Positions 48,437 through 58,742 of a DNA stretch of 64,000 bases are shown in pieces. The position numbers and the translations under genes are program-made. The stretch comes from Qipengyuania sp. SS22. Its GTDB lineage: Bacteria > Pseudomonadota > Alphaproteobacteria > Sphingomonadales > Sphingomonadaceae. The stretch's first letter is position 1. Each line of letters starts with the position of its first letter. The notes below the pieces were generated by a model. It had not been told where the DNA came from and did not search any database. It worked only from the letters and a program-made list of their open reading frames with translations. The stretch lies in NCBI RefSeq assembly GCF_025736935.1, contig NZ_CP107048.1:1426001-1490000 (forward strand), given 5' to 3'.

Positions 48437-50833
48437 ATGCTCCCGCCTGCCGAGCCAGCCCCGCACTTCTGCCGGGAGGCCCTCCGACCCGTGACTTTGA
48501 CCGCAACCGCGCTGGTGCTGCTGGCGGCCACCCCGCTTGCCGCGCAGGATGCTGCCGACACCGTGGGCACGGTGGTCGATCCGCAAGGCGAGCCCGGCAC
48601 GGCGCTGCCCGCCCAGCCGACTGTCGATACGGCCGAGGATGCCGATGCGCTGCTGACCGTGCCGGATCCCAATGTCGGGCTCGACGCTCCGCCTGCACCG
48701 ACCGGCGACGATGGTGTGAACGCCGCAGGCAATCGCGAGATCGCGTTCGAATCCGATATTATCGAATATGGCGCCGACAGCCAGCAGGTCACCGCCAGCG
48801 GCAATGTTGTGCTGCGCAGCGGCGACCGCTCGCTCCGCGCCGATTCGGTGACCTGGAACCAGCAGACCGGAGTGATCACTGCCAGCGGGCGCGTGCGCTT
48901 CGTCGACGAGAACGGCAACCAGCTGTTTTCCGAACGCATCGAACTGACCGACGAGTTTGAAGCCGGCGCGATGGAGAACCTCCTGCTCGCGCTGCGGCAG
49001 GGTGGCCGTCTCGCCGCCAATCGCGGCATGCGCGAAAGCGATGGCACGGTCTCGCTCGAGGACGCTGCCTATAGCGGATGCTCGGTCGTTACGCCTGCCG
49101 GTTGCCCGCGTGATCCCAGCTGGCGGATCACCGCTCAGCGAGTGGTGTATAATCCCGACGATCGCCGGATCGAATTTTCGGGCGCCTTTCTCGAACTGTT
49201 CGGCGCGCGCATCCTGCCGTTGCCGGGGCTGACCATCCGTACCGATGGCGGCGCGGTTTCGGGCTTTCTCGTCCCCGACCTGCGTTTCTCCGAGAGCAAT
49301 GGCGTCGAGGTATCGGGTAGCTATTACCTGCGTTTTGCCGACAATCGCGATCTCACGCTCACCACGCATATCTATACCGATGCGGCGCCAATGGTAGCGG
49401 GGCAATGGCGCCACCTTACCGACAGCGGCGCCTATCAGATAACCGGCTACGCCACCCATTCGCAGCGCATCTCCACGCTTACCGGCGTTTCGAACAGCGC
49501 CGAGGAATTTCGCGGCTATATCTTCGCCAACGGCAAATTCCAGATCGCGCCCGACTGGAGCGTGACCGGATCGATCCGCCGCACGACCGACCGCACCTTC
49601 CTGCGCCGCTACGACCTCAGCCGCGACGACCGGCTACGCTCGACGGTCGAGCTCGAGCGGGTCGGCAAGAACACCTATTTCTCGCTCGCCGGCTGGGCCA
49701 CGCAGACGCTGCGGCTCGACCAGCCGCAGGGCGAGGTGCCGCTGGCGCTGCCCGTGCTCGACGCGCGCTGGCGCCCCGAGGACCAGATTCTCGGCGGGCA
49801 GCTCGAACTGCAGGCCAATACGCTCGCGATTACTCGCGACATGGGGCAGGACACGCAGCGCGCCCTTGCCCGCGCGCAATGGGATTTGCGGCGCGTCACC
49901 GGGCTGGGCCAGGTGGTCACGCTGACCGGCATGCTGCGCGGCGATGTCTATCATTCGGACGAGAACTACCTCACCAGCACCGCCAGCTATCGCGGCAATC
50001 TCGGCTGGGAATATCGCGGCGTGGCGCTGGGCGCGCTCGACGTGCAATGGCCCTTTGTCGGCGAGGCTTTCGGCGGGACGCAGGTGTTTACCCCGCGCGT
50101 GCAATTCGTCGCCACCCCTCCGATCAAGAACCTCGCCATCCCCAACGAGGATGCGCGCGCGATCGATCTGGAGGATTCCAATCTTTTCGCGCTCAACCGC
50201 TTCCCCGGCTACGATCGGGTCGAGGACGGTGCGCGGGTCACCTATGGTTTCGACTGGGCGCTGCGCATCCCCGACTGGGAACTGAAGACCAATGTCGGGC
50301 AATCCTACCGTCTCGACAGCGACCGCGACATCCTGCCGGTGGGGACCGGCCTGTCCGAGCGGTTTTCCGATTTCGTCGGCCGGACCGAGGTTCGGTACAA
50401 GGACTTCCTGAAGTTCACCCATCGCTTCCGTCTGGACAAGGACAATCTGGCGATCCGCCGGAACGAGATCGACGCCACCGTCGGGTCGCGCCGCACCTAT
50501 GCCGAGATCGGCTACGTGCGGCTCGACCGCGACATCACGCAGGTCGAGGATTTGCAGGATCGCGAGGAATTGCGCGGCGCGGTGCGCGTGGCTTTCGCCA
50601 ATTACTGGTCGGTGTTCGGGTCGGGCGTATTCAACCTGACCAATCGTGAAGAGGACCCGACGCTGTCCTCCGATGGCTTCGATCCGATCCGCACGCGCCT
50701 CGGCATTGCCTATCAGGACGATTGCCTCGAACTGGGCGTGACCTGGCGGCGCGACTACATCACTTCGGGCGATGCCGAGCGCGGCGATACCTTCCAATTC
50801 TATTTCAGCCTGAGAAATCTGGGCTTCCGCTAG
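48437..50833 (+). CDS. lptD: LPS-assembly protein, outer membrane
   Basis: 798 residues. An N-terminal export signal (LTATALVLLAATPLAAQ) is followed by an acidic linker (about 35-90), the periplasmic beta-jellyroll (IAFESDIIEYGADSQQVTASGN...) and a large beta-barrel from about 260 to the end (final residues LGFR). LptD inserts lipopolysaccharide into the outer leaflet. ATG 48437 is used; GTG 48491, just before the hydrophobic stretch, is an alternative with a shorter signal. The long frame upstream to 46994 is antisense to pepA. Confidence 0.92.
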   Translation: MLPPAEPAPHFCREALRPVTLTATALVLLAATPLAAQDAADTVGTVVDPQGEPGTALPAQPTVDTAEDADALLTVPDPNVGLDAPPAPTGDDGVNAAGNREIAFESDIIEYGADSQQVTASGNVVLRSGDRSLRADSVTWNQQTGVITASGRVRFVDENGNQLFSERIELTDEFEAGAMENLLLALRQGGRLAANRGMRESDGTVSLEDAAYSGCSVVTPAGCPRDPSWRITAQRVVYNPDDRRIEFSGAFLELFGARILPLPGLTIRTDGGAVSGFLVPDLRFSESNGVEVSGSYYLRFADNRDLTLTTHIYTDAAPMVAGQWRHLTDSGAYQITGYATHSQRISTLTGVSNSAEEFRGYIFANGKFQIAPDWSVTGSIRRTTDRTFLRRYDLSRDDRLRSTVELERVGKNTYFSLAGWATQTLRLDQPQGEVPLALPVLDARWRPEDQILGGQLELQANTLAITRDMGQDTQRALARAQWDLRRVTGLGQVVTLTGMLRGDVYHSDENYLTSTASYRGNLGWEYRGVALGALDVQWPFVGEAFGGTQVFTPRVQFVATPPIKNLAIPNEDARAIDLEDSNLFALNRFPGYDRVEDGARVTYGFDWALRIPDWELKTNVGQSYRLDSDRDILPVGTGLSERFSDFVGRTEVRYKDFLKFTHRFRLDKDNLAIRRNEIDATVGSRRTYAEIGYVRLDRDITQVEDLQDREELRGAVRVAFANYWSVFGSGVFNLTNREEDPTLSSDGFDPIRTRLGIAYQDDCLELGVTWRRDYITSGDAERGDTFQFYFSLRNLGFR

Positions 50834-50963
50834 GCTGTGCAATTGGCAGCTTGGACCAAACGCGCTATCCGGCGCGCGATTATCAGCTTTGGTTAAGCCG
50901 CAGCCCGCCAGGGCAGGCGGCATATTCGGGTATCGAGACGATGCCGCAAAACAGGTTCGACAC

Positions 50964-52310
50964 GTGACTGCAAAGATGATTTCCCGACTGCTTTCGATCG
51001 CCGCCGCAACCGGTCTCGCCGCTGCGCCCATTGCGGGCCAGGCCCAGCAGACCATGGCGCAAGGCGATCTGCTCGGCCTGCCCAGCGACCTCAGCATGCT
51101 GCAGGACAGCGATCCCAACCGCCGCGTGGCCACTGCGGTGGTCAATGGCTTCGTGATCACCGAAACCGATATCGACCAGCGTGTTGCGTTGCTGCTCGCA
51201 GCCAACCAGCGCCCGGTCAGCGAGGAAGAGATGCTCCGCGTGCGGATGCAGGTGCTTCGCAATCTGATCGACGAAACGCTGCAGATCCAGGCTGCGATCG
51301 CGCAGGAACTCGATATTTCGCAGGCGGAGGTCGACCAGACCTATGCCCGTGTGGCAGCGCAGAACTTCAGCCAGGAACCGGGCAAGATGGACGAGTATCT
51401 CGCCTCGATCGGCTCCGCACCCCAGGCGCTCAAGCGGCAGATTACCGGCGAACTGGCGTGGAACGCGCTGCTGCGCCGTAATATCGCGCCCTTCGTCAAT
51501 GTCTCGAGCGAGGAAGTCAACGAGCTGATCGAACGGCTTGAAGCTTCGCGCGGGACCGAGGAATACCGCCTTGGCGAGATTTACCTCTCGGCGACGCCCG
51601 AGACCGAAGCCGCGGTCGAGGACAATGCCAACAAGATCGTCGAGCAGCTGCGCCAAGGTGGCAGCTTCGTCGCCTATGCGCGCCAGTTCTCCGAAGCCTC
51701 GACCGCAGCGGTCGGCGGCGATCTCGGCTGGATCCAGCTTGCGCAGCTGCAGAACGCGCAGCTTGAAGCGGTTGCCGCGGAAATGAGCCCCGGCCAGCTG
51801 GTCGGCCCGATCCGCATTCCCGGCGGCTTCTCGGTCCTCTACCTGATCGACAAGCGACAGGTGCTGATGGCCGATCCGCGCGACGCAATGCTGAGCCTCA
51901 AGCAGATCCAGATCTCCTTCGATCCCGGCACCTCGCAGGCCGCCGCGCAGCAGCGCGTGGCTGCCTTTACCGAAGGTGTGCAGGGCATCCGCGGATGCGG
52001 CGATGCCGAAAATGCCGCGGCCCAGTTGGGCGCGAATGTGGTCACCAACGACCAGATCCGCGTGCGTTCGCTGCCCGAGGCACTGCAGAACATCGTTCTC
52101 CAGCTGCAGGTCGGCCAGTCGACCCCGCCGTTCGGCTCGTTCGAAGAAGGCGTGCGCGTACTGATGCTGTGCGGCCGCGACGATCCGCAGGTGGCCGCGG
52201 GTCCGAACTTCGACCAGATCATGGGCGAGCTTGAAGACGAACGCGTCGAAAAGCGCGCACAGCGTTACCTGCGCGACCTGCGCAACGACGCCTTCATCGA
52301 GTATAACTGA
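50964..52310 (+). CDS. surA: Periplasmic peptidyl-prolyl isomerase/chaperone SurA
   Basis: 448 residues. Signal peptide about 1-24 (ending GQAQ). The SurA N-terminal chaperone region spans about 35-165 (RRVATAVVNGFVITETDIDQRVALLL), then a parvulin domain about 170-280 with GGSFVAYARQFSEASTAAVGGDLGWI, and a second degenerate one. It escorts outer-membrane proteins such as LptD, its upstream neighbour. Start is GTG 50964, with ATG 50976 as alternative. It precedes pdxA by eight bases. Confidence 0.93.
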   Translation: MTAKMISRLLSIAAATGLAAAPIAGQAQQTMAQGDLLGLPSDLSMLQDSDPNRRVATAVVNGFVITETDIDQRVALLLAANQRPVSEEEMLRVRMQVLRNLIDETLQIQAAIAQELDISQAEVDQTYARVAAQNFSQEPGKMDEYLASIGSAPQALKRQITGELAWNALLRRNIAPFVNVSSEEVNELIERLEASRGTEEYRLGEIYLSATPETEAAVEDNANKIVEQLRQGGSFVAYARQFSEASTAAVGGDLGWIQLAQLQNAQLEAVAAEMSPGQLVGPIRIPGGFSVLYLIDKRQVLMADPRDAMLSLKQIQISFDPGTSQAAAQQRVAAFTEGVQGIRGCGDAENAAAQLGANVVTNDQIRVRSLPEALQNIVLQLQVGQSTPPFGSFEEGVRVLMLCGRDDPQVAAGPNFDQIMGELEDERVEKRAQRYLRDLRNDAFIEYN

Positions 52311-52318
52311 CGCAGGCC

Positions 52319-53317
52319 GTGGCTCCCCTCGCCGTATCCCTTGGCGATCCGGCGGGGATCGGGCCCGAAATCATTGCCGAAAGCTGGGCGCGACGTTCCG
52401 AGAAGGGGCTCGCGCCCTTTTTCGTGGTCGGCGGCGCGCGCGTGCTCGAAGCTGCGGCACAGGCGCGCGGGCTTGAACTGACCGTCGAACGGATTGCCGA
52501 ACCGGCGGACGCTGCGGCGGCCTTTGCCCGCGCATTGCCGGTCCTGGGTAGCGAGGATGGCGAGTACCGCCCCGGCGCCCCCGATGCCGATGGCGCGCGG
52601 CTGGCGCTGCATTCGCTGGTCGAAGCGACCGCGCTGGCGCGGGATGGGCGCGCGGGCGCGGTCGTCACCGCTCCCATCGCCAAGGGCGAACTGGCCAAGG
52701 TCGGGTTCGATTTTCCCGGCCAGACCGAATTCCTCGCCGCCGCCTGCGAGCTGGACCCCGACGACGCGGTAATGATGCTCGCCGGACCCAGCCTGCGCGC
52801 GGTTCCGCTGACCGTGCATTGCGCGCTGGCCGAGGTTGCGTCGCTGCTGACGCAGGACCTGATCGAACACCGCGCGCGCATCGTCCACGCCGCGCTGCGC
52901 CGCGATTTCGGGATTGCCGAGCCGCGGCTGGCGGTTTGCGGGCTCAATCCGCATGCAGGCGAAGACGGCCGTTTCGGCGACGAGGAAGTGCGGATCATCG
53001 AACCCGCCATCGCGGCGCTGCGCGCGGCAGGCCTGTCGGTCAGCGGGCCCCACCCCGCAGACGCACTGTTCACACCGCGCGCGCGCACAACCTACGATGC
53101 TGCGCTGGCGATGTATCACGACCAGGCACTGGTTCCGCTCAAGGCGCTCGATTTCGACGAAGGCGTCAATGTGACGCTCGGCCTGCCGCTGGTGCGCACC
53201 AGCCCCGATCACGGCACCGCCTTCGATATCGCCGGACAGCGCCTCGCCGATCCCGGCGCGATGATCGCAGCACTGAAAATGGCCGGCGACATGGCCGCAC
53301 GGCGCGCCCGGGTTTAG
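52319..53317 (+). CDS. pdxA: 4-hydroxythreonine-4-phosphate dehydrogenase
   Basis: 332 residues from GTG 52319. AVSLGDPAGIGPEIIAESW, GLNPHAGEDGRFGDEE and AMYHDQALVPLKALDF supply the substrate and metal-binding histidines. It oxidises 4-phosphohydroxythreonine in pyridoxal phosphate synthesis. The surA-pdxA-rsmA order is the conserved proteobacterial arrangement. Confidence 0.96.
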   Translation: MAPLAVSLGDPAGIGPEIIAESWARRSEKGLAPFFVVGGARVLEAAAQARGLELTVERIAEPADAAAAFARALPVLGSEDGEYRPGAPDADGARLALHSLVEATALARDGRAGAVVTAPIAKGELAKVGFDFPGQTEFLAAACELDPDDAVMMLAGPSLRAVPLTVHCALAEVASLLTQDLIEHRARIVHAALRRDFGIAEPRLAVCGLNPHAGEDGRFGDEEVRIIEPAIAALRAAGLSVSGPHPADALFTPRARTTYDAALAMYHDQALVPLKALDFDEGVNVTLGLPLVRTSPDHGTAFDIAGQRLADPGAMIAALKMAGDMAARRARV

Positions 53318-53337
53318 CCACGGCTGAAACCTGAACC

Positions 53338-53366
53338 GGATCGCTTCGCTTCGCGCGCAATGACTG
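53338..53366. repeat. Single arm of the REP-like element
   Basis: The sequence GGATCGCTTCGCTTCGCG...CGCAATGACTG resembles the right arm of the REP-like palindrome at 7940-8046. It lies in the pdxA-rsmA gap, and the partner arm is missing, so it is probably a decayed or half copy. Confidence 0.55.
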
Positions 53367-53378
53367 TATAGGACACCC

Positions 53379-54206
53379 GTGCCCTCACCCGACCTCCCAC
53401 CCTTGCGCGAAGTCATCGCCCGCCACGGCCTCAGCGCATCGAAGGCGCTGGGCCAGAATTTCCTGTTCGACGAGCATTTGCTCGACCGGATCGCCGCGCT
53501 CCCCGGCGATCTGACCGATCGGCCCGTCCTCGAGGTCGGCCCCGGTCCGGGCGGGCTGACGCGCGCGCTGCTGCGCGCCGGGGCGCGGGTTACCGCGGTT
53601 GAAATGGACCCGCGCTGCCTGCCCGCGCTGGTCGAGCTGGAGGATGCCTTTCCCGGCCGATTGCGCGTGATCCAGGGCGACGCGCTCAAGCTCGACCATG
53701 GCGAACTGATGGGCGGCGAGCCCTTCGCCGTATTATCGAACCTGCCCTATAATGTCGGCACCGCGCTGTTCGTCCGCTGGCTCGGCGGCGAGGCGTGGCC
53801 GCCCGCATGGACCAGCCTGACGCTGATGTTCCAGCAGGAGGTCGCGCAGCGGATCGCCGCGCGGCCCGGCACCTCGGCTTATGGCCGGCTCGCGGTCCTC
53901 GCCCAGTGGCGCGCGCAGGCGAAGCTGGCGATGAAGGTCCACCGCAGCGCGTTTACCCCGCCGCCCAAGGTGATGAGCGCGATCGTCCACGTCGAACCGG
54001 GCACCATGCCCGAAGGCGTTTCCGCGCGGATGCTCGAACGCCTCACCGAAGCCGCCTTTGGCCAGCGCCGCAAGATGCTTCGCCAGAGCCTCAAGGGCGT
54101 CCCAGGCGCGGTCGCAGCCTTGGAGCAGCTGGGCATCGATTCGCAGCGCCGCGCCGAGACGCTGACGGTGGACGAGTTTACGCAGTTGGCACGCGCGCTG
54201 ACCTAA
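53379..54206 (+). CDS. rsmA: 16S rRNA (adenine1518-N6/adenine1519-N6)-dimethyltransferase
   Basis: 275 residues from GTG 53379. SAM-binding [15 protein letters not shown] and [20 protein letters not shown], and the catalytic [11 protein letters not shown] (N-L-P-Y) are present. It dimethylates two adenines near the 3' end of 16S rRNA during ribosome assembly. Last gene of the lptD-surA-pdxA-rsmA group; a strong hairpin follows. Confidence 0.96.
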   Translation: MPSPDLPPLREVIARHGLSASKALGQNFLFDEHLLDRIAALPGDLTDRPVLEVGPGPGGLTRALLRAGARVTAVEMDPRCLPALVELEDAFPGRLRVIQGDALKLDHGELMGGEPFAVLSNLPYNVGTALFVRWLGGEAWPPAWTSLTLMFQQEVAQRIAARPGTSAYGRLAVLAQWRAQAKLAMKVHRSAFTPPPKVMSAIVHVEPGTMPEGVSARMLERLTEAAFGQRRKMLRQSLKGVPGAVAALEQLGIDSQRRAETLTVDEFTQLARALT

Positions 54207-54224
54207 GGGTCGCAATCGGGTCCA

Positions 54225-54263
54225 GCGAGGCGCGGAGCCTGCCCAATTGGGGCAGCGCCTCGC
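54225..54263. terminator. Large hairpin between convergent rsmA and glcB
   Basis: GCGAGGCG (54225-54232) pairs perfectly with CGCCTCGC (54256-54263), and inside it CTGCCC (54239-54244) pairs with GGGCAG (54250-54255) with an AATT-containing loop; six bases bulge on one side. There is no T run on either strand, so a bidirectional terminator is inferred from position. Confidence 0.55.
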
Positions 54264-54282
54264 CTCGCCAAGCCTGTCCCGA

Positions 54283-56388
54283 TCAGCCCTGCGCCTTCTT
54301 CTTCTGGCGCCACGCATGCAGCAGCGGTTCGGTATAGCCGCTGGGTTGTTCGACACCCTTGAAGATCAGGTCCTTCGCCGCGCTGAAGGCGGCGCCGTCC
54401 TCGTTCTCCAGCAGCGGCTGGTAGAAGGGATCGCCCGCGTTCTGCTCGTCCACCTTGGCGGCCATGCGGCGCAGGCTATCCATCACCTGGTCTTCGCCGA
54501 TCACGCCGTGGAGCAGCCAGTTGGCGATGTGCTGGCTGGAAATGCGCAAGGTCGCGCGGTCTTCCATCAGCCCGACGTCGTTGATGTCGGGGACTTTGGA
54601 GCAACCGACACCCGCATCGATCCAGCGGACCACATAGCCCAGCAGGCCCTGACAATTGTTGTCGAGTTCCTCGCGGATGTCATCGTCGGACCAATTGGTG
54701 CCTTGCGCCAGCGGGATGGTGAGCAATTCGTCGAGCTTGGCCGCATCGGGCAGGCCCTTCTGGATCTCGAACACGTCCTCGCGGTGATAATGGATCGCGT
54801 GGAGCGTCGCTGCGGTCGGGCTCGGCACCCACGCGGTGTTGGCGCCGGCGCGAAGATGGCCGATCTTGTCGATCATCATCTGCCCCATCAAATCGGGCGC
54901 TGCCCACATGCCCTTGCCGATCTGCGCGCGGCCCGACAGGCCATGCGCGAGGCCGATCCCGACATTGCGCGCCTCGTAAGCCTTGAGCCAGGCGGAGTTC
55001 TTCATCTCGCCCTTGCGCATCATCGGACCGGCACGCATCGAGGTGTGGATCTCGTCGCCCGTGCGGTCGAGGAAGCCGGTGTTGATGAAGACGATACGGT
55101 CCTTCACCGCATGGATGCAGGCGGCGAGATTGGCCGAAGTGCGGCGTTCCTCGTCCATCACCCCGACCTTGATCGTGTGGCGCGGCAGGCCGAGCAGGTC
55201 TTCGACCGCATCGAACAGATCGTTGGTAAAGGCGCATTCTTCAGGCCCGTGCATCTTGGGCTTAACGATATAGATCGAGCCGCAGCGCGAATTGCCATAT
55301 TGGCCCAGCCCCGCGACATCCTGCGCGCCGATGGCCGAAGTGACCACTGCATCGAGGATACCCTCGGGGATTTCCTGTCCGTCCCAGCGCATCGCCGGAT
55401 TGGTCATCAGATGGCCGACATTGCGCACGAACATCAGGCTGCGTCCGGGCAGCGTATGCGCGGTTCCGTCCGCGTCCGCGAAGCTCTTGTCCCCCGCCAG
55501 CTTGCGGGTGAGCGTCTGGCCGCCCTTCTCGAAACTTTCCTGCAGGTCGCCGCGGATCACGCCGAGCCAGTTGCGATAGGCAAGCAGCTTGTCCTCGGCA
55601 TCGACCGCCGCCACCGAATCCTCGCAATCGGCAATCGTGGTCAGCGCGGATTCGAGCACGATATCGGCGATGTTTGCGGGATCGCCGCTGCCCACCGGAT
55701 GCGTGGCATCGAACACCACTTCGATATGCAGGCCGTTATGGCGGAAGAAGCACGAGGTCTCGTTCCAGCCGACGCATTGCGCCGGATCGGCCAGCGGGAT
55801 GCCGTTGTCTTTCACATCGGCAAGATCGGCCCACTTCCTGCCATCCGCCAAGGGCACCGCCTCGTCCATGAAGCGCTTGGCTTCGGCGACCACGGCGGCG
55901 CCGCGCAGCTCGTCATAGCCGCCCGGCTGGGCTGGCGGCGCGTCGAGCGTATCGGTGCCGTAGAAAGCGTCGTAGAGGCTGCCCCAGCGCGCGTTGGCGG
56001 CGTTGAGCAGGAAGCGGGCATTGAGGATCGGCACCACCAGCTGCGGGCCGGCCATGGTGGCGATTTCGGGATCGACATTCTCGGTCCCGATGGTGAAATC
56101 GCCGGGTTCGGGGACGAGGTAGCCGATCTCATCGAGGAAGCTGCGATAGGCGGCGGCATCACGCGGCTGGCCGGCGCGCTCGACATGCCATGCGTCGATC
56201 TTGGTTTGCAGGTCGGCGCGCTTGGACAACAGCGCGGCATTGCGCGGCGCGAACCTGCCCAGCAGATCGGTGAAGCCCTGCCAGAAGGCATCGGCGTCGC
56301 GGCCCAGCGGGCCAAGCACTTCGGTATCGATGAAAGCGGCAAGCTGCGGATCGGCTTCGATTCCGGCGCGCGTCACATAATCGGTCAT
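54283..56388 (-). CDS. glcB: Malate synthase G
   Basis: 701 residues, the size of the long single-domain G isoform. Start [31 protein letters not shown] and the segments [34 protein letters not shown] and [18 protein letters not shown] are diagnostic. It condenses glyoxylate with acetyl-CoA to malate, allowing growth on two-carbon compounds. Isocitrate lyase (aceA) is not in the window; the PEP mutase family gene at 19662 is not a substitute. It is divergent from the M20-astAB operon. Confidence 0.97.
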   Translation of the reverse strand: MTDYVTRAGIEADPQLAAFIDTEVLGPLGRDADAFWQGFTDLLGRFAPRNAALLSKRADLQTKIDAWHVERAGQPRDAAAYRSFLDEIGYLVPEPGDFTIGTENVDPEIATMAGPQLVVPILNARFLLNAANARWGSLYDAFYGTDTLDAPPAQPGGYDELRGAAVVAEAKRFMDEAVPLADGRKWADLADVKDNGIPLADPAQCVGWNETSCFFRHNGLHIEVVFDATHPVGSGDPANIADIVLESALTTIADCEDSVAAVDAEDKLLAYRNWLGVIRGDLQESFEKGGQTLTRKLAGDKSFADADGTAHTLPGRSLMFVRNVGHLMTNPAMRWDGQEIPEGILDAVVTSAIGAQDVAGLGQYGNSRCGSIYIVKPKMHGPEECAFTNDLFDAVEDLLGLPRHTIKVGVMDEERRTSANLAACIHAVKDRIVFINTGFLDRTGDEIHTSMRAGPMMRKGEMKNSAWLKAYEARNVGIGLAHGLSGRAQIGKGMWAAPDLMGQMMIDKIGHLRAGANTAWVPSPTAATLHAIHYHREDVFEIQKGLPDAAKLDELLTIPLAQGTNWSDDDIREELDNNCQGLLGYVVRWIDAGVGCSKVPDINDVGLMEDRATLRISSQHIANWLLHGVIGEDQVMDSLRRMAAKVDEQNAGDPFYQPLLENEDGAAFSAAKDLIFKGVEQPSGYTEPLLHAWRQKKKAQG

Positions 56389-56520
56389 GGAACTCCTCGG
56401 GGGGTGTGAAAAACGGCAATGTCGGACCCGGGGAGGAGCGGCACAGTCTATGCCGCCGACCGTTGATCAATGCAAGGCGCGGGGTGGACTCGGCTAACCG
56501 CAGGATTAAGGACGTTACGC

Positions 56521-57729
56521 ATGAAACCGGATATGCCCGCGCAAGCCCTGCTCGACACGATCAACGCCGATACGATGCTGGGACAGGTGCAGGACTGGAC
56601 CGCCATCAATACCGGGACCGCCAATCTGGACGGGCTGGCCAGGATGGCGGGCGTGCTCGCCGATGCCTTCAGCACGCTCCCCGGCGAGATCGAGCTGGTC
56701 GAACCCGCGACGGTGACCGCGATCTCCGCCGAAGGGCATGAGTTTGAAAAGCCGCATGGCCGCCACATGGTGCTGCGCGTGCGCCCCGAGGCCGAGCGTC
56801 GCTTCGTTTTGACCGGGCATATGGACACCGTCTTCCCGGTCGATCACCCGTTCCAGAATACCGTCTGGCTCGACGACGAGACGATCAACGGTCCCGGCAC
56901 CGCCGATATGAAGGGCGGGCTCAATGTCATCCTCCATTCGCTCATGACCTTCGAGGGGATCGATGGATCGCAGCGCGTGGGTTACGATGTGATGATCAAT
57001 TCGGACGAGGAAACCGGCAGCCTCGCCAGCCGCGCGCTGATCGAGGATCTGGCGCGCGGGAAATATGCCGCGCTGACCTACGAACCCAGCGCGCTGCCCG
57101 ACGGCACGCTGGCGCATGCGCGCGGCGGCACCGGCAATTATTCGATCACCTTCACGGGCAGGTCCGCGCATGCCGGACGCAACCCGCAGGGCGGACGCAA
57201 TGCGATCGTCGCGGCGTCCGACCTGGTATTGCGGATCAAGGCGCTCGAAGCGGAAGACATCACCGTCAATCCGGCGAAGATCGAGGGCGGCAGCGCGAAC
57301 AATGTGGTCCCCGATCTCGCCGTGCTGCGGTTCAATATCCGCCCCAAGTCGACTGACGCGATGGCACGGTTCGAGGGCGACCTCGAGGCGTTGATCACTA
57401 AGGTCGCCGCGCAGCACGACGTCGGGGTCCATCGCCATGGCGGCGTCACGCGGCCACCCAAGCCGGTCGACGCCAAGGCACAGCGCCTGTTCGACCTGGT
57501 CAAGGCCTGCGGCGCCGAGCTGGGCCAGGAGATCGGCTGGAAAAGCACCGGCGGCGTATGCGACGGCAACAATATCGCCGCCACCGGTGTGCCGGTGGTC
57601 GATACGCTGGGCGTACGCGGCGGGGCGATCCATTCCCCCGACGAATTCATGATCGTGCCGAGCCTGCGCGAACGTGCGGCGCTGTCCGCGCTGGTGCTCG
57701 CCAAGCTTTCCACCGGAGACCATCTGTGA
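56521..57729 (+). CDS. M20 family metallohydrolase (carboxypeptidase G2-like), first gene of the ast operon
   Basis: 402 residues. The two-zinc centre is His100 and Asp102 (TGHMDTVFP), Asp129 (GPGTADMKGG), Glu163/164 (NSDEETGS), with a dimerisation domain inserted at about 190-310. M20 enzymes cleave N-acyl amino acids or terminal glutamates. AAGGA precedes the ATG by about eight bases. Its stop overlaps the astA GTG (GTGA), so it belongs to the arginine succinyltransferase operon. No M14-type astE is nearby, and removal of succinate from succinylglutamate is a plausible task, though unproven. Confidence 0.88.
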   Translation: MKPDMPAQALLDTINADTMLGQVQDWTAINTGTANLDGLARMAGVLADAFSTLPGEIELVEPATVTAISAEGHEFEKPHGRHMVLRVRPEAERRFVLTGHMDTVFPVDHPFQNTVWLDDETINGPGTADMKGGLNVILHSLMTFEGIDGSQRVGYDVMINSDEETGSLASRALIEDLARGKYAALTYEPSALPDGTLAHARGGTGNYSITFTGRSAHAGRNPQGGRNAIVAASDLVLRIKALEAEDITVNPAKIEGGSANNVVPDLAVLRFNIRPKSTDAMARFEGDLEALITKVAAQHDVGVHRHGGVTRPPKPVDAKAQRLFDLVKACGAELGQEIGWKSTGGVCDGNNIAATGVPVVDTLGVRGGAIHSPDEFMIVPSLRERAALSALVLAKLSTGDHL

Positions 57730-58742
57730 CCTTCCGCCTGCGCGCCGCGCATATCACCGACCTCGAACATCTCTACGAGATGGCCAAGCTGACCGGTGGC
57801 GGCTTCACCAATCTGCCCGCCGACCGCCAGGCGCTGACGCGCAAGCTCGAACGGGCCGAGGAAGCGTTTGGGCGGACCAATGACGATCTGGGCGACGACC
57901 AGTTCACGCTGGTGCTTGAAAATACCGACACCGGCCAGGTGCGCGGAACCTGCCAGCTGTTCAGCCAGGTCGGACAGCAATGGCCGTTCTACAGCTATCG
58001 GCTCAACACACTGACCCAGCACAGCCGCGAACTCGACCGCACGGTGCGCGCCGAACTGCTCAGCCTCGTCACCGATCTCGAAGGCTCTTCCGAAGTGGGC
58101 GGGCTGTTCCTCCACCCAGGCGAACGCGCCGGTGGGCTCGGCCTGCTGCTTGCGCGCAGCCGCTATCTCTTTGTCGCGATGCACCGCAGCCGCTTTGCTG
58201 ATCGCATCATCGCCGAATTGCGCGGAGTGATCGACGACCGCGGCGGTTCGCCTTTCTGGGATGGCGTCGCGGGACGCTTCTTCGGGATGACCTTCCAGGA
58301 AGCCGACTATTTCAACGCCATCAATGGCAACCAGTTCATCGCCGACCTGATGCCCAAACACCCGGTCTATGTCGCCATGCTCGACGAAGAGGCCAAGAAG
58401 ATCATCGGCGTGCCCCACCCCAGCGGCCGCGCCGCGATGCGCATGCTGGAAAACGAAGGCTTCGCCGCCGAGGGTTATGTCGATATCTTCGATGGCGGCC
58501 CGACGATGCTCGCGCGGACCGATCAGGTCCGCAGCATCCGCCAGGCGCAGCCGGGCAAGATCGCCGCGACCGATCTGGATATCGGCGAACGCGCGCTGAT
58601 CGCCACGGGCACGCTCGACACTTTCCGCAGCGCCTATGGCATGCGCGAAATCGCCGAGGACGGGTCGGTATCGATCGATGCGATCTGCGCCGAAGCGCTT
58701 GGAGTTAGCGCGGGCGATGAAGTGTGGAGCGTGGCGCGATGA
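57726..58742 (+). CDS. astA: Arginine N-succinyltransferase
   Basis: 338 residues from GTG 57726. TFRLRAAHITDLEHLYEMAKLTGGGFTNLP, EVGGLFLHPGERAGGLGLLLARSRYLF and FAAEGYVDIFDGGPTM match AstA. It succinylates arginine with succinyl-CoA in the first step of the AST route of arginine catabolism. Both ends overlap neighbours by four bases, so the M20-astA-astB genes form one translational unit. Confidence 0.95.
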   Translation: MTFRLRAAHITDLEHLYEMAKLTGGGFTNLPADRQALTRKLERAEEAFGRTNDDLGDDQFTLVLENTDTGQVRGTCQLFSQVGQQWPFYSYRLNTLTQHSRELDRTVRAELLSLVTDLEGSSEVGGLFLHPGERAGGLGLLLARSRYLFVAMHRSRFADRIIAELRGVIDDRGGSPFWDGVAGRFFGMTFQEADYFNAINGNQFIADLMPKHPVYVAMLDEEAKKIIGVPHPSGRAAMRMLENEGFAAEGYVDIFDGGPTMLARTDQVRSIRQAQPGKIAATDLDIGERALIATGTLDTFRSAYGMREIAEDGSVSIDAICAEALGVSAGDEVWSVAR